A stretch of DNA of 64,000 bases from assembly GCA_004431415.1 (NCBI GenBank), contig QPMI01000036.1, forward strand, positions 134,001 through 198,000, given 5' to 3'. Shown here piece after piece: positions 60,188 through 64,000 of this stretch (positions are counted from its first letter, which is position 1; each line of letters begins with the position of its first letter). Made by a program: the position numbers and the translations under genes. The notes below the pieces were generated by a model. That model worked only from the letters and a program-made list of their open reading frames with translations, did not search any database and had not been told where the DNA came from. This stretch comes from Cyanophora paradoxa (Eukaryota; Glaucocystophyceae; Cyanophorales; Cyanophoraceae).

Positions 60188-60324
60188 CCGGGAGTACGCG
60201 GATTTCGAACCAAAGCGCCGATTGCTCCCCGGAGGGAGGGGTGAGGTTGCACGGGGGTAGCAATTGGCGCAGCGTCGGTCGCGGACGGTCCGCCGGCGCC
60301 GGTGCGAAATCCGCGTACTCCCGG
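60188..60324. repeat. 20-bp perfect inverted repeat flanking 97 bp
   Basis: CCGGGAGTACGCGGATTTCG at 60188-60207 is the exact reverse complement of 60305-60324. It sits between a minus-strand exon-like segment and the plus-strand secreted protein gene. Its place in copy B is 63247-63383. It could be a small inverted-repeat element, a regulatory hairpin or the footprint of a transposon. Confidence 0.85.
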
Positions 60325-60711
60325 CAGACCAAGCTAGCCTGGCAAGCCTCGTTAGCGCTAGCTTCGCGTACCCACTATCTATCACATAACCCGTAGTACT
60401 AGTACGGTACCGGTAGCTAAGCTATCCCAGCTATATATCCCGCTCAGCAGCGGCTGGACAGTGTTGACGTCGACGTACGCGTCGACTAGTACTCCCCTCA
60501 CGCACGGTGCGCCCCGGTCGTGTGTGCCGTGCGTGAGGCGAAGGCCTCCCGTTACAAAAGCGCTTTATCCGGCGGCCGCCGCCTCCTCGCGCTCCAAGCG
60601 GTGGTCCGCGATCCGCGCGTCCGACGGTCGGGCCTCTAATGGTAGCCTCGCCGAAAGCCAAAACGAGCTCGAGCCAAACGAACAGCAGCTGCAGCAGCAA
60701 CAACGAAAGCG

Positions 60712-61383
60712 ATGCGGGCTCTCCTCCTCGCCGCGCTGGCGCTTGCGGCCGCGCTCCTCGACGCGCAGCCGGCCCTAGCTGGCGGCCACAGCACCCGGTG
60801 ACCAACGCACAGACTCCTCGCTCAAATTGAAGCATGCGTCGGTGGCACGTGCGTTCCCACAGGCGGAGGTGGAGGCCAGGGCTGTACAAGCAACTCCCAG
60901 TGCTGGCCCCTGATCTGCGACACCATCGCCACGACCTGCGCATCGTGCACTGCAGACTCGCAGTGCGACCCCGCCGGCAACACCGGCTATATCTGCGGCA
61001 GCAGCGGGCAGTGCATCAGCGCCAGCGCTACCGCCACGCCGTGACCGAGCGCCAGCCCGAGCCGCACGCCCTCGCCCAGCGCCAGCCCGTCGCCCTCTCC
61101 CTCGCCCTCGCCCTCGGCCACGCCCTCGCCCAGCGCGACGCCGGCCGCGACGCCGACCGCGAGCACGTCCCCGAGCCCCTCGCCCACCGCCGCGGTGACC
61201 CCCCCCCTCCCCCCCCCTCCCCCCCGCCCCTTCCGCGGGGCGTGCGACTCGGGGCGGGGGCGGGGCCCGGGGCAGCCGACGAGGGTCCTGGACCTCGCCT
61301 TCCTCCGCAACGCGTACCCCGACGTCGTCATGTGCACCTCTCCCCGCCGGCTTCATGACTCAGTGATCAAGCTTCAGGTTTAG
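60712..61383 (+). pseudogene. Secreted Cys-rich, Ser/Pro-rich protein gene with in-frame stop
   Basis: ATG 60712 begins a clear signal peptide (MRALLLAALALAAALLDAQPALA). An intron must follow GGHST, because the exon then stops; its exact ends are unresolved. The next exon encodes a cysteine-rich module: ACVGGTCVPTGGGGQGC, SQCWPLICDTIATTCASC, DSQCDPAGNTGYICGSSGQC. After SATATP an in-frame TGA (61042-61044) interrupts what otherwise continues as a Ser/Pro repeat (PSPSASPSPSPSPSPSATP) to 61383, resembling cell-wall hydroxyproline-rich proteins. Either the protein ends at the TGA, or the TGA is a recent mutation, or it lies in an unrecognised intron starting GTGACC. The second copy begins at 63770. 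Confidence 0.5.
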
Positions 61384-61685
61384 TTTAAATAAGCTTCAGC
61401 TGCAGGCTTTAATTTCAGGGTTTCGAAATTCGAATTCTGAGTTCAATGCAAGTTTCGAATTCGAATTCGGCCCAACCCCCCTGCGATTTTTGATCATAAG
61501 CTTTTTAAGAACATCGATATAGACGATTCGCAAATATTAATTGAATCGGGTTTTAATTTGGGGTAGCTATAGTACTAGTGTCGGTTGATCATGAGCCCGG
61601 CCCACGGCCTGAATTCATGAAAGAAACACTTGCAAATATTGGGCATTTCATATAAGACACAAGACGACTTCAATCGAAAGAACTC
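61384..61685. other. AT-rich intergenic region
   Basis: The DNA is unusually AT-rich for this window (TTTAATTTCAGGG, GAATTCGAATTC palindromes near 61460, AATATTAATTG). It is flanked by the convergent ends of the secreted protein gene and the TIR gene. No coding potential was seen. Confidence 0.5.
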
Positions 61686-62730
61686 CTAATGATCATGATA
61701 GGAGGGGTGCACGTGCTTGGGGAGCTCGAGGTCACTGGGTCTGTGCATGTGGCCAGCGATCAGCTCACACGCAGCCTGGTACACGGCTGCATTGCCTGCC
61801 CCGCGCTGCTCAACCCATTTCACCGGTGTGAGCATCATCTACCGATGAACCACGGTCACGTTGGGGGAATTCGCACGGGGGGGGGGGGGGGGGGGTTTGG
61901 AGCGCACATCGTAGTCACGGGGCAGCGTGACCGAGTTGCGTTCCACAATAAAAACTGCGCATGCGCGAGAGGGCTTATGCCATAATACAAAAAGCCGGGA
62001 AGCTTGAAATCCAGCTTGGAGCAGCGCATGCGGACCAGGGAACTTCTGCAGCCGGAGTCGGTGGTGTGCATACTGCGCGGGGGCGTACTTCAGTGTCGCG
62101 CGGCAGCACACACTCTCGGGTCTGCGTGCAGAGAAGGACCTGCATCTCGTCGTCGCAGTTCCTGGACGCCAGGTACGCTGGCGAGAGGAAGCAGATGAAC
62201 GAGTGGCAGTGGGCCATCGCATCCTGCTCAGCAGACTGAGGCGCGCTGCGGTCCGGGGCCGGCTGCACCGCTTGCGCACCCCGATTTCCTTCATCCACAG
62301 CTGGCCCGGCTTAAGCTCGCGGTCGATCCTGCACCGGCGTCGGGTGTCAGCGATAGCGATGTGCGGCCAGGCGCCGGGGCGGGGCGAGCCAGATGGAGAG
62401 CCCGGCGGCCTTGAGGATGTCGCAGTACCGGAAGACGACATCGGCATCCGCGTGTGCATAACTGCGCGCGGCGGTCATGATCAGGCCCCAAGCATCCACG
62501 GCGGACAGGCGCGCGTGCCATGGGTAGGGAAGACGGCGCACGCGCCTTACGAAACAGTCCCACTTCTTGACATTGTCTGTGACGACCGGCGCTGATATCG
62601 GCTTTTGTGGCGAGCTCGGCAGAGGCATGGCCGTGGCGCTGGCCAACTCGAGCAAGTTCCGGGCCGCAAACAGCTGCAGCACCGAGTCATCGGCAGCGAG
62701 CTCGATTGCGAGAATGCACTTCCTCGATAT
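61686..62730 (-). CDS. TIR-domain protein (ends unresolved)
   Basis: An exon at 62730-62546 reads CILAIELAADDSVLQLFAAR, then VVTDNVKKWDCFVS. It joins across an 84-bp intron to YAHADADVVFRYCDILKAAG (from 62461), then LSIWL. Further exons give DRELKPGQLWMKEIG and AMAHCHSFICFLSPAYLASR, NCDDEMQVLLCTQ. This order, D-x-F-x-S-Y, helix, G-LxIW-D, L-PG--W--I, S-x-FLSPAYLAS-C--E, is the TIR signature. TIR domains are protein interaction modules or NAD-cleaving enzymes in immunity and cell death. The expected catalytic Glu would be the E of DDEMQ. The intron after CFVS appears to use a GC donor (GC-AG). A possible last exon (MMLTPVKWVEQRGAGNAAVY) ends at TAG 61688-61686. The N-terminal segment lies in duplication copy B. 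The start codon is not identified. Confidence 0.55.
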
Positions 62731-63246
62731 CTGCGCGTACCGTTCCCTCGCTTATTCCCGGGAGTCCTTGCGTCGTCGACGTCGATGGGGGCGCTTCGCG
62801 CGCGTGCGCATCAAACTTGTGCTCCGTCCCAAACATCCGATCACGGGCTGCAATCGACAAAGGTCAACCGTGACTGACCACACGCGTTCGCGCGCTCGCT
62901 CGAGGCCAGCATATGCATGTGTACGGCGGCAACTACTAGGCTAGGGACATATACATGTCAACTCGGCCGGACCACTCTAGAGCCGCTTGCAAAATTCAAC
63001 GGGGACCGTCAGCGGCGGCCCGCGGGAGCCCAGCGCGCGCGGGCGGGCCTCTGTCGCACAGCGCGCTCTAGAAAGCTGCCGCAGGCGACCACGCACCTTG
63101 CAGGACGCTGTGGAAGCGGTTTGTCGTGCTCGACACGATGTGTCCTTTGATGCCGAGGTGTGGACCCCCATGTCGGGCCAGACCGTCCGGCGCGGGGCAG
63201 GGTACGCAAAAGCGTTCTCGCGGTCCGACCAGGTCGGACCGCGGGG

Positions 63247-63383
63247 CCGGGAGTACGCGGATTTCGAACCAAAGCGCCGATTGCTCCCCGGAGGGAGGGG
63301 TGAGGTTGCACGGGGGTAGCAATTGGCGCAGCGTCGGTCGCGGACGGTCCGCCGGCGCCGGTGCGAAATCCGCGTACTCCCGG
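63247..63383. repeat. 20-bp inverted repeat, second copy
   Basis: Both arms and the 97-bp interior of the 60188-60324 element recur here inside copy B, unchanged as far as I can see. Confidence 0.85.
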
Positions 63384-63769
63384 CAGACCAAGCTAGCCTG
63401 GCAAGCCTCGTTAGCGCTAGCTTCGCGTACCCACTATCTATCACATAACCCGTAGTACTAGTACGGTACCGGTAGCTAAGCTATCCCAGCTATATATCCC
63501 GCTCAGCAGCGGCTGGACAGTGTTGACGTCGACGTACGCGTCGACTAGTACTCCCCTCACGCACGGTGCGCCCCGGTCGTGTGTGCCGTGCGTGAGGCGA
63601 AGGCCTCCCGTTACAAAAGCGCTTTATCCGGCGGCCGCCGCCTCCTCGCGCTCCAAGCGGTGGTCCGCGATCCGCGCGTCCGACGGTCGGGCCTCAATGG
63701 TAGCCTCGCCGAAAGCCAAAACGAGCTCGAGCCAAACGAACAGCAGCTGCAGCAGCAACAACGAAAGCG

Positions 63770-64000
63770 ATGCGGGCTCTCCTCCTCGCCGCGCTGGCGC
63801 TTGCGGCCGCGCTCCTCGTCGCGCAGCCGGCCCTAGCTGGCGGCCACAGCACCCGGTGACCAACGCACAGACTCCTCGCTCAAATTGAAGCATGCGTCGG
63901 TGGCACGTGCGTTCCCACAGGCGGAGGTGGAGGCCAGGGCTGTACAAGCAACTCCCAGTGCTGGCCCCTGATCTGCGACACCATCGCCACGACCTGCGCA
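63770..64000 (+). CDS. Secreted Cys-rich protein, second copy (partial)
   Basis: ATG 63770 gives the signal peptide MRALLLAALALAAALLVAQP, differing from the first copy by one residue (Val for Asp). The gene then follows the same intron and Cys-rich exon (SNSQCWPLICDTIATTCA) until the window ends. The more hydrophobic Val makes this copy the better signal peptide. Whether it carries the in-frame stop cannot be seen. Confidence 0.55.

Larger units (their letters stand above)
59538..60942. repeat. Direct segmental duplication, copy A
   Basis: From about 59604 this matches copy B (from about 62662) almost base for base at an offset of 3059, falling to 3058 after a 1-base deletion near 60627. A 5' fringe (59538-59603) is related but diverged. 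The copy includes a minus-strand exon-like segment (AIELAADDSVLQLFAA), the inverted-repeat spacer and the 5' part of the secreted protein gene. It runs on beyond 60942; only copy B is cut, by the window edge. Confidence 0.9.
62607..64000. repeat. Direct segmental duplication, copy B (truncated by window end)
   Basis: Nearly identical to copy A from about 62662 onward, with single differences such as loss of one base near 63690 and A to T at 63820, which changes Asp to Val in the signal peptide. The left edge lies inside the first supported exon of the TIR gene, so that exon is shared by the duplicated block while the TIR core is not. Confidence 0.9.

Overview
The window is nuclear DNA from a very GC-rich, gene-dense single-celled eukaryote. 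Genes lie on both strands and are broken by many short introns (about 45-120 bp). Most introns start GTGCGC or GTGCG and end with a CTGAC or CTAAC-like branch site followed closely by GCAG. The gene set suggests a flagellated alga: a sperm-tail PG-rich (STPGR) repeat protein, a C2 protein resembling CatSper-tau, an EGY-type site-2 protease family member with a plastid-like leader, presenilin, CSA and ERO1. I cannot name the lineage; a haptophyte or another GC-rich microalga fits best. No rRNA, convincing tRNA or CRISPR array was seen.

Layout. Positions 1-5035 hold two complete and one decayed copy of a 2.1-2.6 kb tandem repeat with no gene I can defend. Then come CSA/ERCC8 (-), an EF-hand plus TKL kinase fusion (+), COG8 (+), an acidic membrane protein (-), an STPGR protein (+), ERO1 (+), a C2CD6-like C2 protein (+), quinolinate phosphoribosyltransferase (-), a 77-residue coiled-coil protein (+) and mitochondrial EF-G (-). 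From 27982 to 39761 lies a giant Ala/Glu/Lys-rich coiled-coil gene (-). It is followed by presenilin (+), ribosomal protein uL24/RPL26 (+), an EGY3-like pseudoprotease (-), mitochondrial ribosomal protein mL54 (+), an OTU-like cysteine protease (-) and an EME1-like Holliday junction nuclease subunit (+) with an N-terminal CUE-like domain.

The last 11 kb is the most unusual part. A long minus-strand gene (52806 to about 59330) appears to join a RAMA-like domain, an Ala/Pro repeat and a large dynamin/SLIP-GC-like GTPase whose Walker A motif is split by an intron. Next to it is a minus-strand TIR-domain gene (about 61686-62730). Both lie against copies of a nearly identical 3.06-kb-spaced direct duplication (59538-60942 and 62607-64000). 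The duplication also carries a gene for a secreted cysteine-rich protein and a conserved inverted repeat. TIR and large-GTPase genes in a duplicating block make this a candidate innate-immunity or genome-defence locus.

Many neighbours are divergent pairs with 100-320 bp between start codons (CSA/kinase, coiled-coil/presenilin, EGY/mL54, OTU/EME1), implying shared promoters. Others converge with 50-400 bp gaps. Exon joins quoted below were read by eye from splice signals and reading-frame continuity; those not described as phase-checked are approximate.
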